Positions 21,904-34,130 are shown, numbered from the stretch's first letter. The stretch: DNA of 64,000 nucleotides from Coleophoma eucalyptorum (GCA_026120035.1 JALRME010000003.1:1550001-1614000); one strand, 5' to 3'. Translations and numbers: made by a program. Notes: generated from the sequence alone by a model not told the origin.

Positions 21904-23641
21904 GGTGTTGAATATGGACAGGGAAGAGAAGGTTGAATAGTTGAATAGTTGACGATTAAAGGAATGATATAATTACACAGAACATAGGACTACAATGTAC
22001 AATTGACTGGGAGAAGACGGTGTCATATATCCCCCAGATGGAAAGAGAAGGATCTGACTTCAGATGCAGCTGCAGAAGCCTCAATACCACCATGGTTCCA
22101 GTGTTGTATGCAAGTTTTGTCGGACAAGAAGAGCTTGGGCCAGTCAGGTTGCACTTCAGAAACTGGCCCCATAGAATGGCATAACCGTCCCAATTGTGAT
22201 ACTCGAACCCCATCCCAGATTTGGGACTTGTTTCCAGGCTAACAGCTTGTTGCAGCTAAGCACCTGGGTACAAGCCTTGGCTGAGGATCATGATCCTCAT
22301 TGGCAAGCCTTTGGAGCAAGGAACATCTACCGTAGTGCTTTAACGGAGACTACCGAGGCTGCTACCATTTTGTCATACTATGAAGCTTGGTGTTAAAAGT
22401 ACATGCGCGTGAAATTCCTACAGATAAAACATTGATGCCCAGGTTGAGTCTTCTCAGCCTGACTTTACGAAAAGAAAAGACGCAGCTCATGGCCTGTATG
22501 CTAACATGCTCACCGTGCGAGTACAATATACAGAGTACCATCTTCGCTGTATTGACCAAACATGGACAAGCCCCAGTGGCGTAGTCAGACTTCCTAGCAC
22601 GCAAATGGGTAGACCTTGCGTTTCAATCGAGGCTGAACAAGGATGGGATGGAATGAATGTCGTTGCATAAACGTGCGCTCGAGGCCAAAATGTGGGAAGA
22701 TTTAGCGTCCCAAGAAACACCACGATGAGACCAAGTGGGAACACATCTCAGCAATTCTGGAAGTTGGGAGGTAGGTGGGTTAGCCAAGAAAAAGTTTCTC
22801 TATCTTGATGTCAAAGGGTTCCATGTTGAAACGCCTTCAACGGCCGACTCAGGTGACTTGGCATAGTTCGAAGGCTTCATAATGTCTGTGGGAAAAGTTG
22901 TGGTCTGGTATGCAGCATTAAAAGACTAGATGCAGCGTAATCTCATGCCTTGGTCGTCTCGAGGTTGTGTGAATGCTGTTTTGACAAGCAAGTTTGGACT
23001 TACTGGATGAAGAAGAGACGCCAAGCAGACAAGATACCGGTAGCATTTGCACGCCAGGCTCACGTATCATGGGATTTTGATGCCTGATGCCCAAGGTATG
23101 TACGGCGTCTTGCTTCTTATGTTCTCGAGACATTGCGAGTTGTTCTCAGGTATTGTGAGGCGATCGCAGATATTGCGAGATGTTTGGTGTAGCAGAGCCT
23201 TAACTTGAGCCTCACCTATCCAAATAGCCGGTGCTTGTTTATCTCCAGACTGAGCCAGCCGATCATATTCGGTGCCAATAGTGGTTGTCTCTCGTAGATT
23301 TCTACGATGATCTGGTGATCATGCTTGGTCTTAAGGCTTGACTGTTATTGCTCTTGTGTTCTGTGACAGTTATAGGACGAGACGAAGAATATTTTTGGTG
23401 TCGTTTTAGACGTGTGCCAGGATGACATGATATGAGGTGAGTTGTAAGGAGAAGCGAGATTCGTGTTCATCGTGCCAGATTTGGTGGGGATCGAAAAATG
23501 GGTCTCGCTAGCTATATGAGAGTTAGGCGCAAGATCGGACCCGGCCCGTCTTGCCCGCCGATAATCTGGGGTGGATTTCCCGTATGGACAACTCAGGTAA
23601 TCGGATTGAGCTTCACCATCCCTTATTTTGAGCTCGGCCTG
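21904..23641. promoter_or_regulatory. 1.7-kb intergenic region between divergent genes
   Basis: Shared upstream region of the small secreted protein (-) and the F-box/2EXR-like gene (+). It contains the perfect 18-bp palindrome at 22282-22299, a motif recurring at exact 20-bp steps (23132-23179) and a short hairpin near 23297-23312. I see no supported gene. An open stretch continues upstream of the chosen start of the next gene to 23498. Confidence 0.4.
22282..22299. promoter_or_regulatory. Perfect 18-bp palindrome
   Basis: TGAGGATCATGATCCTCA reads the same on both strands with no spacer. It lies about 380 bp upstream of the secreted protein start. The arms could be half-sites for a dimeric regulator; this is inference only. 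Confidence 0.5.
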
Positions 23642-24406
23642 ATGCGCACTTCTCTCCTCGACATCCCACGCGAGCTGCGAGACAAGATCTATGAATATGT
23701 GCTCCTCTCGCCCACAGGATTCATAGAACCCAATGAGGTCTCGCGTCTGGAGCGTTTGCCCTCCGCGATTCCGTCCTCGACGACAACCACGACACACCGA
23801 TTTGTGCTCAATATTCTTCACCCAGAAGACCGGTATAATATTGAGAATGCGCAGACTTTTATCACAACGTCATTGCTGCGCACGAATCGCCAAATATACC
23901 AGGAGTCTAAGGATTTCTTCTGGCGGAGGAATACCTTCTACTTCCGTTCTGCCGTCACTCTAGGATGGACGCTCAAGGCAATGGGTCAAGCACCCAGTCG
24001 GCTTATCAAAGCTATCAAGCTCCATGAGACACAAGCAATCACGCCGCGGAATATGAAGGCAGTGGCGAAGGCATTACGATTATTGGCGAGTCGAGCGCGG
24101 CATGGGGATTTCAGAAAACTAGACTTATCCTTCTCAGCGCATCGAATGGAGGCGCTGGTACGCAATCGTGAGTCAAATAATGCAAAGTTGCAGGAAGAGT
24201 ACGATGAGTTCTTGCGGATGTTTCGAGAGGCTTCTACAGGCTGTAAATATGAGAGGAGTGTCGAAGCGAGCATGTGGGATTTGGACGGAAGCTTGAGGTT
24301 AGCTAGCCAGTGGGAGAATGTAATCCGGGATGTGCATTTTGCATACGGTGGAAAATTTTATTGGGATGGCGTTTTGTTGTGGGATAACTATGTTGCAGTC
24401 TCATGA
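23642..24406 (+). CDS. F-box/2EXR-like fungal protein
   Basis: Single exon. The ATG at 23642 begins the typical N-terminus of a large family of fungal proteins related to F-box/2EXR domains (LLDIPRELRDKIYEYVL), giving 254 residues. A second family hallmark is the segment SLLRTNRQIYQESKDFFWRRNTFYF at about residues 80-105 (the 'few-NTF.f' strand). These proteins are usually annotated as hypothetical; some may be substrate adaptors of SCF ligases. The open frame extends 48 codons upstream to an earlier ATG at 23498, but that part is not domain-like, so the shorter start is preferred. Confidence 0.78.
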   Translation: MRTSLLDIPRELRDKIYEYVLLSPTGFIEPNEVSRLERLPSAIPSSTTTTTHRFVLNILHPEDRYNIENAQTFITTSLLRTNRQIYQESKDFFWRRNTFYFRSAVTLGWTLKAMGQAPSRLIKAIKLHETQAITPRNMKAVAKALRLLASRARHGDFRKLDLSFSAHRMEALVRNRESNNAKLQEEYDEFLRMFREASTGCKYERSVEASMWDLDGSLRLASQWENVIRDVHFAYGGKFYWDGVLLWDNYVAVS

Positions 24407-24627
24407 ATATGTAGATGATGGATATGATATATGCTATATTGGAGAACTGAGGTATTGGTCCTATCAGGGTTCTAGCTCAGCTAATGATGGGCGAGGTTGT
24501 ACACATCAGAACTACAGCAGAGCGTCGTACAGAGGTTGCAAAACAGCGCCAGAAATTCTATAAGCTGTCTAGTGAAGACACCCTTCTAAAATAATTACAT
24601 GTCAAAAGGAAAGAAAAAAAAAAAAAC

Positions 24628-26064
24628 TTATCCCTTCCGCTCATGTACCAACCTTCCTTTCACCCAGACAGCACTAGTAGTACGATCATCACCATTGAAA
24701 ACCCACTTCGCAATCATCTCCTCCCAGCTCTCCCAACCAAAGATATCTACCAGACCTTCATCCACTTTCAAATCGTCGTCTACGGACCCAAGAGCAACCA
24801 GTTGAGCATCCCATTCCATGCCAACCTCAAAACCACCGATCTTATCTTCCAAGCCAACAACCTTGGCTCCGCCTCTTGTCGCAAGATATAACACCTCTTC
24901 TATACTGAGTTTGGTATTATCATCCCCTCCCATGGCAACATGTCTCGAAACTAGCAAGGCCTGTCTGGCAGCCTCCAAGATTGATGCTGAGTAGCCACCA
25001 CTCATATCCGTGCCAAGGCCGACATCAAGACCTTTCTCAAGCATCCATCTAACCTTAGCTGTCCCAGAAGTAATTGCTGAATTACTTGCCGGACAGTGAC
25101 TAATCTTTGATTGTCGCTTTTTGATAATAGCAGCTTCCTCGTCCGTAATATGTACAGCATGGGCCAAAATCGTCTTGGAGCAGAGCAAACCATGAGAGTC
25201 ATATACGTCTGCATATGACGCAGAGCCTGGGAAGAGTTGCTTGACAAGCTCAATCTCATTCTTGTTTTCTGAGAGATGGGTCTGAATTGGAAGATTGGTC
25301 TCTTTTTGTAATGCTCCAAGTGAGTGCATGAGCGGGCTGCTGCAGCTTGGTGCAAATCGAGGTGTGAGAATGGGGCAAACCAGGGAGTGAGCTGGATCGA
25401 TAGAGGCAATGTGAGCAATGGTGGCTTTGGTATCCGCTAAAGCTGACTCTGCAGACTCGTCACGATAGAATTCAGGCTGAAGGTCGGTATCCATACAGAC
25501 ACGACCGATAAAAGCTCGTTGGCCATGTGAGAGACAAAGATCAGCTAGCAGATTGGTCGATGGCACGGAGATGGTAGCGTAGTAAGCGGCCGTAGTGGTA
25601 CCGTGAGACAGTGTACGTTCTATACAACGTGTATAAACTTTCTTTGCCTTGCTGGTGTCTGACAGACTTGCTTCCAGCGGAAAGGTATACTTGTTCAGCC
25701 AGTCTAGCAGAGTCGTCTTGCCAAAGATCCCAGCATTGGGATACTGTGAGGCATGAATATGTGTGTCTGAAAACAATAGTCAGCCAAGATCTCAGAGCAC
25801 CTTTCAGAATGATTACTTGCCAATGAAACCGGGGAAGAAAAAGTGACCAGGCTTTGTCGACCGTACCTTCACATCTTTGGTAGTCCAACCCAACTTTGGT
25901 AATACAATCTCTTGGGCTGTGGAAAGATCGCAGTTTCGCTCCACAGCAACAATGGCCCCCTTCTCATCAACACAAATGGCAGTATCGTGGAAATATTCCA
26001 AGGTTTCCAGATTCTGAGAGTGAACAAATGTCCCCAGGAAAAGTGATCTCTGCTGCCCCTCCAT
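24628..26064 (-). CDS. GUD1: Guanine deaminase
   Basis: Zinc-dependent amidohydrolase converting guanine to xanthine in purine salvage and degradation. Two exons: 26064-25821 and 25766-24628, 460 residues (yeast Gud1 489). The metal site motif FIDTHIHASQY is created across the junction, giving His84 and His86. Further ligands are His in LPIQTHLSEN (about residue 246), His in ILAHAVHI (about 286) and Asp in LGTDMSGG (about 335). The intron is GC-AG: the donor reads g|GCAAGTAATC and the acceptor TTTTCAG, and no GT donor gives the correct frame. The chosen start is the first ATG, giving MEGQQRSLFLGTF, which matches the family N-terminus; 12 upstream in-frame codons lack ATG. It is cytosolic (no targeting signal). 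Confidence 0.95.
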
Positions 26065-26697
26065 GATCAAGGAAACCCCCACTTCGGCTGTCGTGCTCAC
26101 GATAAGATCGATGAAACCTCAAAATGGGCTCGTTCAACGAGTAGAAATGAGTGTGAGGGCGCGATAAGGACCTATCGAGATAGAGAGAGGGGAGAGTCAC
26201 TTAAGGAAAAGGAAGGAAGGAAGGAAGGCGTTTGTATGAGACCAACTCCAGAAGTCTTCTCCAAGCTGCTCTTTCAAGGTCCCACGTGACGGTGGGTTCC
26301 GCTTTGGGGAGTGCTTAACGAGGACGGAATTGCCCGACTAAGATTTGCTATCGGGAGGCGGCGGCTACTGGATTCAATCACTTGTCAAGGCTCCATCAAT
26401 GATTCTCAGCCTCAGTGATCATGTCGGCGTCTGTGGCTAATTCAACTTTTTGGGGTTACCCTTGGGGCCCACTTAAGTCTTAGTCACCTTTGGTTTAGCG
26501 AAATTTCGATGCCTTTGGATTCTATCATGAATGTTGGGCTTCCCTCAATATGCCACCCTCCGACCTGGCCCATGTTATATAATTCATGTTTTGCTGCAAG
26601 GACATTTGGGGTATCATCCTTTGTGTTTCAGGTTACCGATGCGCCTATCATGCCCCCTTGTCTTTCTCGAACGCCTGAGTGACTCCTAAGGTGACTT
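26065..26697. promoter_or_regulatory. Intergenic region, guanine deaminase promoter and NTE1 3' flank
   Basis: 633 bp. It contains a short GGAA microsatellite-like run at about 26203-26228 close upstream of guanine deaminase, and otherwise nothing recognisable. Confidence 0.45.
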
Positions 26698-29600
26698 TTA
26701 AATGCTTGCCCTCCGAGGAGCCATCGTTCTTCGCAATGCCTTCTTCTCCTCTGTCTCGTCTACTAATGGAAGCACTCCTTCTGTGCGCATCTTTTCAAGA
26801 AACTCCTGGCCATACTTATAGCCTACTTGATAAATCTCATCGAACTTCCCAAAGTCCAGGGTTCCATAGTCATCAATGGGCGGTCTCATATATAGACATC
26901 CAGGTGTGACCTTGGCTCGTTCTAAAGCATCAACACTAGAAACATAAGCTAGTCTTGCCTGTATCTCAGCTAAGGTGGGCGGGTTTGGATAGGCGGAGAA
27001 CGGATTCCACCGGTTTGCAAAAGCCCAAAAGCCAGACAGTGAGTCCCCAAAAGTTTGAGGAGTATCATCATCAAGACTACCCACATCAATGGCAAATATA
27101 ACATCAGCACCCAAGGATTTCATGTGTGGAACGGTCAAGTTGTCAATGTACCCGCCGTCGAGAAGCATACTTCCCTCGTCGCAGAGAGGTGGAAGGAGAC
27201 CGGCAAGAGACATAGAAGCTCGCACATAACGCCATGCATAACCGCTGGTATGTATCTCCGATCTGCTCTTGCTGATATTTGTGGTATTGCAGTAAAACTC
27301 GAGCCAAAAATCTTCAATTTGAGTGTTTCCGAAAGTCTTGAATATTCCTCGATTGAACTCATGGCCAGTGGTGTACGAAGCTGAAGGGTAGGTGAGATCC
27401 AGGGCGAACCGCCACATACTCGCCATACGTCCAGCGAACTTCTTAGCACGCCCGTACATTGGCACTACATCCGCGTCCCTTGCGTATAGAGCACCGATGA
27501 ATGATCCAATTGATGTTCCACCTACTATATCGATTGGTATACCGGCTTCTTCAATAGCACGGATAATGCCAACATGAGCTATACCGCGCGCACCACCACC
27601 ACCCAATACCAATCCCACAGATTTGCCGACCAGGCGCCGGGCAATACGGTGGAAATCGCCCTTGAAGGGGGTTTCTGCAGAGTACAGAGGAGTCTGTCTG
27701 ACTTTTCTCGAGGTGTACTTCTGGATCTCAGCTTGCAAAACTTGTACTCTTTGCTTTATAGCTTTTCCAAACCTATTAGCTTGTGGGTGGACTGGTACAG
27801 AATTGGGTCTGAAGGCCATTTGTACGTGGTGGTGACCTCCATTGATCCAAACGCGATTTCGAAGCCAGGATCTGGTAAGTCCCGGTGGTGAGAAGCGATC
27901 AGCATGGAGCAATACCAATTCTTTTCGCGCAGTGGTCTTCATCCCTAATAGAAAACGTTCATATTCTCCAATATTTGGAGATCCCTCAGCGAGGCCAACG
28001 AGCAGGATGGAGTCAGCTTGACTGATACAGGTCTGTGTCCATGGTGAATTGACATTGGTATCTAAGACAGCGTTAGTATCATTCCCAAGTCTGGTATTCT
28101 TGACAATGGGATACGGATAAGATTGGCAATCAGGAAAAAATTAGAGTTGCTGTTGTTAGTCTTCATCGAAAAGCTCATGGATAAATAGAAGATCATAATA
28201 TGCCGGAGAGTTTTATAAAGACAAGAGATCTGCATACCAGCAATGTATAGAACAAGTCCATATTTCTCTTCGAGGTCCGCGAGATATTGCGTCAGCTTCA
28301 GCTTGCCCATTCGACTAAATGCATGCCTTCCAAGATGATTGAGAATGGCGGCATGGTTGAGGGAGGTAACGCCGTTGGTAGTGCCGATCTGGGTTAAAGC
28401 ATTCATCAAGCGACTTCCGAATTCGACCACTGGAACACCAGCCGTGACTGGAAGTATTGCGACTGTTCTTAGATTGACGGTCGAAGACACTTTCTTGTTC
28501 GTGGCTCCTGCGGTCTTATCTGTCCCTTGTATGAAGACAGGATCTTCGACTAATGCTCGCATCCTGGAAGCGATAATCTTTGATATCTTAATGGTGATAC
28601 CGGGATGTTCCTGTGCAAGGCTATTGAATAAGGTCTTCGGAAATCTCGCAAGCTCGGTATCTCTGATGGCATGAAGTGTTGCAGGCCTTACAGACTCGGT
28701 CATTACTTCAAGCTCACCGACACTTTCGCCTTGGCCATATTCGCCTACAACTTTCATTCCCTCTTCGTCATTATTCAAGACTAATCGTAATCTGCCATTG
28801 AGAACGATATAAATTGCATCGCTGTCATCGCCTTGGTGATAAACAACCTGGCCAGCATTGACTTGTACCCATTCAAGAGCAAAGTCAATATGAAGTATAA
28901 GTCTTGGCAAAAGGCTGGTTAACCTCTTTGCCATCGTAAGCAAGACTACTGGATATTTTTCCACGATCCTCTCAAGGCTTGAGCGGGGTAGGAATCCCAC
29001 ATATACATCGGTCTTTGCAACAACATCTATAAAGGATCTATGAGATGAGATTGTACCAATATATCCAGCAATACCACCTGGTTTTATCAAAGCAAGACTA
29101 CGGCGTCCTACAGACTTCCGGTGCCGGGCCTCATTGGTCTTAGACGCACCTGCTGGTCCAGAGGCCTGCGAAGAGCCAGTTTTGGTCCGAGACAATGGTG
29201 CAAAGGGTTCCTCAGCCTGTCTGCTGGACGTGGAATGGTGAGACGGACCTAACACCATAGACTCGGAGCTCTCTTCCGCTGGAACGCTAACATCCAGGAA
29301 GCCATCAATAACATAGTACAGACCTGGGTTTCGCTCGCCCTGTTCCACTAAAACAGAGCCTTTGGAGAAGAAAACTATCTCCACATCATCTTTCATTTCA
29401 CTAGCAAGGCCTCGGGTGCTTGGAAGCCCACCTATACTCGTTCCTCCAGATGTCATAGATTCAGTATCTCCATCAGCCGAGCCATCATAGGGATCGATAA
29501 AGCCAAATGCGTTGTTGCTGAAGACAGCTTTTTGCCGTTTCTGATCATACGAGACAAGTCTTGGGGAAGCTTCCACAGAATCGGACATCTTCAGAGCATT

Positions 29601-31464
29601 GGTTGCGTTGGTAAGACCAATAGCTTTGAAAACACACTCCAGAACAGAGGTTCTAAACATGCTATCTTCATCTATTGACTCCTGTCGATGTAAAGTAGCA
29701 CGAGGTGGCTTTTGAGCGGCAAAAGGGTTAAAGCTTCTTTGTGCTAATGGGCTGGCACTATCGTGTTGCCAGACTTCGGGGCCTTCCCACGGCTGACCGA
29801 ATGGAGATCCGTTCCCAAGCACTGATTTATTTCTTCTGCCACCTGACCGAGACATCTGAATATTCGTTAAAAGGTCCCCAGGACTTGGACTGGCTGCCGC
29901 TTCGTGATTCTGAGAAGATTCAGGATTGCTTCCAGTTGTACCTGGAGATAGCTTTGAGAGAGCCTGTAATGTTGCTTCCTTACGTAGGCTGGTGCTCGAC
30001 CTCCTCCTCCGTCCAGCATTGGCATTGTGCAAAGCAATCCCTTTGGTACCTTCATCGGCACCGATTCGCTCTTTTTCGCGTGTAAATTTCTCCTTCAGTC
30101 TCTCCAGGGCATCGCCACGTAAGAAATTAGGTAATTCATAGGTTGTATACTTGTTCATATGTTTTTCAGTCCTCAAGACTTCACTTGTTAGGCCCAAATA
30201 TGAATGTCCTGTGGCAAGCGTCACTCGCTGCAACCTTGTTAGAATGACCTGAACAATGTGTGCTGTTGCTTTAGGATACACCCTTGTTAAACGACGGAAA
30301 GCGCTTGCTGGGATAACGGCAATAGTCGTATCAACCGTAGCCCTTGCAACAATGTCCGGATGGACTGAATTAGTCTTGGCCCTCCTAATTTTCGGTCGAG
30401 TAGCTTCAGTTACGTTGGGATCTAGTGACAAAGGTGGAACTCGTGGTAACGTCCCTCCTGCTGTAGAACTGGCCATGGTAGAAGAGCGACGACCACGCAT
30501 ATTCTTTTCTCCATTGTGGCTCAGAGCACCATATATAGGACTTGTCGGTAGCGATGGTGGAACGTTATGACTTTGAGAGAATGCAGCTGACGGAAATCTC
30601 GCTGGTGCATAGCCTGCACTTGTAGGACCAGAATCAAGGTCATCATCTTCAGTAGTCTTCAATTTGACATCTTCTGTGAACAACGATAGGATGGAGAACA
30701 ATGAGGACATCGGGGCCCCATTTTTTACCTCTGTTAAGAGCTGATAGCCTTGATTTGCATGGCCATGGTGACCACCGCTCTCAGAATCCGAGTAATTATC
30801 AGATTCGTGAACATGGTGTTCTGAGTCTGAACCTCGACCTTCGCGCGAGGATTTTACGAAGATCTCTACTAATCCATCCACCACCAAGCAAAATCCTTTC
30901 TCATCCTCCAAGTTCATAGTCTCTCCTGCAATAAGCTTGCGTGTTTGCATGCTCCGGGTGAGCTCGTGAAAAACCGGTCTTTCTAAATATCCAAAGACTT
31001 TAATGGCACTTAAGAACTCATCCAAGTAGTTAGAGAATCCCGACTTCGTGCCTTCTTCTTGCGTGTCTGGGTATAAATCGATCTGAGGCTCTTTGCGTTG
31101 TGGTTCAGGAGGAAGTCGAGCATACATGTTCAAAAATCGATACCGTACAAACCAGCTCACCGTAGAAACCAGTGCCACGACAATGAGCATCCTGTAACAC
31201 AATTAGAATGGATTCAACTAGTCTAGGAAGTTAAACTGACAAAGTTGTTGCATTCATGGTAAAGGTCAAGCTGGTCGAAAATAGCGTGAAGAGGAAAGTT
31301 GGCATTGTGATGGTCGTAAACGTAATTAGCCAGAACAAAATGCCAGGTATCACTTTGAATAAGAACCAAATTGTATTTCCAAAGCTTGCAAGCCAGGAAT
31401 TTGAGGATTGAACATCTGCAGAGACTGCAATACCTGCAATAGGTGAAATGGAGTGTGTCGTCAT
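26698..31464 (-). CDS. NTE1: Lysophospholipase NTE1 (neuropathy target esterase homologue)
   Basis: An ER membrane patatin-type phospholipase B that deacylates phosphatidylcholine to glycerophosphocholine. Three exons: 31464-31241, 31191-28238, 28061-26698, giving 1513 residues, typical for fungal Nte1. Two N-terminal membrane segments (about residues 30-95) span the first junction. Cyclic-nucleotide-binding-like domains are seen near residues 140-210, 675-790 and 850-960. The patatin domain carries the oxyanion loop [12 protein letters not shown], nucleophile elbow GTSIG (Ser about 1242) and the catalytic Asp in DGGY (about 1361), so it looks active. The 176-bp second intron is almost completely open, which makes it look coding until its terminal TAG. 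It is divergent from eIF2-alpha. Confidence 0.96.
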
Positions 31465-31940
31465 TTTGGTGTTCGAGCTTGTGGAAGCTCACCGAGGTCT
31501 GTAAAATTGTGGGAATACTAGATATGTTGCAAGCATTTAGGGAGCTTGTTTGATAGCATCCTGAAATTAGAGATGCTGGTCATACGGAGGTAACTTTCTA
31601 GGTTGTTAAAATAGAAATGGCCTTGGTGATTTGTACCTCAAGGGCGTGTATGTCTAGTTTCCGAGCTTGGTCCTTGAGTCCACGAGCCGACAGCTAGCTC
31701 AGGAATTGTTCGGATAATAGTTCTGCCGTAAACATCCCACCGAGCACCAGTTTTATCAAAAGCCATTTATGACTTTGGTGAGGGGAGTCATCAAGCAGGA
31801 TACCTTTCACGCAACGAGACAAACCTCCGTCTTGCAAACGCCGTACACCTCGAAATCCGCAGCACAGTCACAATCAGCGAAGAAGCGCCTTTAACTAAAA
31901 TTGATATTACCCCGCGCCACGCCGCGCAGACACCGCAATC
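31465..31940. promoter_or_regulatory. Divergent promoter region NTE1 / eIF2-alpha
   Basis: 476 bp between two start codons. A minus-strand open frame at 31791-32054 overlaps the eIF2-alpha start and is a shadow. No specific site is recognisable. Confidence 0.5.
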
Positions 31941-33041
31941 ATGTCTTTGACAAATTGCCGCTTCTACGAGGAGAAGTTCCCCGAAATCGATAGCTTCGTG
32001 ATGGTGAACGTTAAGCAGGTGTGGAATTATGGCGCAAACATAATAGAAATCCACTGATAATCATGCTAGATCGCCGAGATGGGAGCATACGTCAAGCTTT
32101 TGGAGTACGACAACATTGACGGAATGATTCTTCTTTCCGAACTTTCCAGACGTCGTATTCGAAGTATCCAAAAGCTCATTCGAGTTGGACGCAACGAAGT
32201 TGTTGTGGTTCTCAGAGTTGACAAGGAGAAGGGTGAGAATGCCCACTTGTGCAGGTCAAATAGTTTAGAACCTGCAAAAGGCGCTAACTCGCTGTTATTT
32301 AGGATATATTGATCTTTCAAAGCGTAGAGTCTCCCCTGAGGATATTGTCAAGTGTGAGGAACGTTACAACAAGAGCAAGATGGTGCATTCGATCATGCGA
32401 CACGTTGCCGAAAAGACTAGCACACCGATCGAGGAGCTGTACGAGCGCATCGCGTGGCCACTCAACAAGAAATATGGACACTCTGTCGATGCATTCAAGC
32501 TTTCTATCACGTATGTATGATGAATGCTAGAAACTGGATCGTTGCTAATTTATACAGAAATCCCGACGTGTGGCAAGACATCTCTTTCCCAAGCGAAGTA
32601 GTTGCGGAGGAGTTGAAGTCGTACATCGGAAAGCGCTTGACACCACAACCCACTAAAGTCCGTGCCGATGTCGAGGTTACTTGCTTTGGGTATGAAGGAA
32701 TCGATGCTGTCAAGAACGCCCTGCGAACCGCCGAGGCACGAAACACCCCAGATAACCAAGTAAAGGTCAAATTGGTGTCACCACCTCTCTACGTTCTTAC
32801 CAGCACATGCTTAGAGAAGCACACTGGTATTTCAGTTCTGGAAGCAGCCATTATTGATATCAGGAAAAATATCGAGGAGAATGGCGGAAACTGCGTTGTC
32901 AAGATGGAACCAAAGGCAGTCACAGAAAACGACGATGCGGAACTGCAGGCTTTGATGGAGAAACGTGAGAGAGAGAACGCAGAAGTTAGCGGAGATGAGA
33001 GTCAGAGTGAGAGTGACGAGAACGCCGTGGAGGTTATGTAA
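31941..33041 (+). CDS. SUI2: Translation initiation factor 2, alpha subunit
   Basis: eIF2-alpha is part of the GTP-binding eIF2 ternary complex that delivers initiator tRNA to the 40S subunit. Four exons (31941-32018, 32070-32232, 32303-32510, 32558-33041) give 310 residues, normal for the family. The N-terminal S1 domain (about residues 15-90) contains [12 protein letters not shown] with Ser52, the residue conventionally called Ser51 and phosphorylated by Gcn2-type kinases. A helical domain follows ([14 protein letters not shown]), then the C-terminal alpha/beta domain and an acidic tail. All introns are short with clean borders and consistent phase. Confidence 0.97.
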
Positions 33042-33505
33042 AAGCATTTTGCGGCTACTAAAAGCATTCTGGTCAAAGCCTTTCTTCAAATGGGCATAGG
33101 GACATCGATTGCATTTGCGGGCGTACTGGGGCTATAGAGTTCCATACTTTAGGTACACCAGCCCAATCTATGGATTGTATGAAGAAATGAACACTACAAA
33201 TAGGCGGCTTCGAGGTATTCCAAGTGACATGGTAGCTGCATTAAATCTATTACTTGTGACCAGAAACTGTTAGGCCAAAGAGACCAAAACTTTCTGGCTT
33301 CCTATTTTCAATACCCAAGGTAAAATTCACAACTTCATGCGACTTAACACATTCGATACACATAATCTGCTGTAGGCTCGAGCCTTGAATTGCGAGGCGC
33401 AAGGCTACGAAATTTCTCAGCCGAGCTTCAAAGAGCTCGAAGCAAGCCAACAACCTGATCACAACTCACACTCTGAACTCATGCAAGTGGCTGTCGCTGG
33501 CCATC
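33042..33505. other. Intergenic region between eIF2-alpha and IMP2
   Basis: 464 bp: 3' UTR of eIF2-alpha and promoter of IMP2. Nothing else is recognisable. Confidence 0.45.
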
Positions 33506-34130
33506 ATGGCCTTTCCCCGCTTTGCCTCAATATTTAGTCGCGGATCACGGCATCGACCATTTCTTCGCGACTTCTCGTTCACTCTCTTCGGTATTGCTAC
33601 CTGGATACCAGTGTGTATTTTCATCAACCAGCATGTCGGCGAGCTTACATTTATCAACGGTGCATCAATGTATCCGTATCTAAACACTGGTTATAATAAC
33701 TCGACTCGAAAAGATATCGGCTTTACGAGCAAGTGGAACAGTTTCCATAATCTAGAGCGGGGCATGATCGTGACATTCTGGTTTGAAGTCTTTAGAGTCT
33801 CACCTATCACTGATGCTAACACTGTACCACAGGAGTCCGGATCACCCAGAAGTTCTAGCAGTTAAACGTGTAATTGCTTTGCCTGGTGACAAGGTGTATA
33901 CGAGAGCTCCATATCCATATCCGACTGCGATTATACCGTCAGGGCATGTTTGGGTAGAGGGTGATAATAGAGATAGGGACGCTAGCAAAGACAGCAATTA
34001 TTATGGCCCAATTAGTATGAGTCTTATCACAGGCAAAGTTACACATGTATTATATCCTTGGAGCAGCTTTGGGAGTGTGAAGTGGTGGGAATTCAAGGGG
34101 AAAACCAGAGTAATCAAGGCGAGAAAATAA
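33506..34130 (+). CDS. IMP2: Mitochondrial inner membrane protease subunit 2
   Basis: A type I signal-peptidase-like serine/lysine protease that, with Imp1, trims intermembrane-space sorting signals (for example of cytochrome c1). Two exons (33506-33780 and 33833-34130; 52-bp intron GTTTGA...CCACAG) give 190 residues. A single membrane helix lies near residues 25-42. The nucleophile is Ser54 in INGASMYPYLN and the general base Lys103 in AVKRVIALPGD; the C-terminal box GHVWVEGDNRDRDASKDSNYYGP follows, with the SDSNxYGP-type motif of the family. All active-site elements are present. Confidence 0.95.

Noticed and set aside
23498..23641. Upstream ATG extending the 2EXR-like protein by 48 residues.
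   Set aside because: The extension has no domain-like sequence, and the family N-terminus begins at the downstream Met.
26203..26228. GGAA run upstream of guanine deaminase as a regulatory cluster.
   Set aside because: It looks like an ordinary short microsatellite; no evidence of function from sequence alone.
28062..28237. NTE1 ending at 28062, with the patatin domain as a separate gene.
   Set aside because: The segment is an intron that is open by chance; splicing it joins the cyclic-nucleotide-binding part to the patatin domain in the standard fungal NTE1 order.
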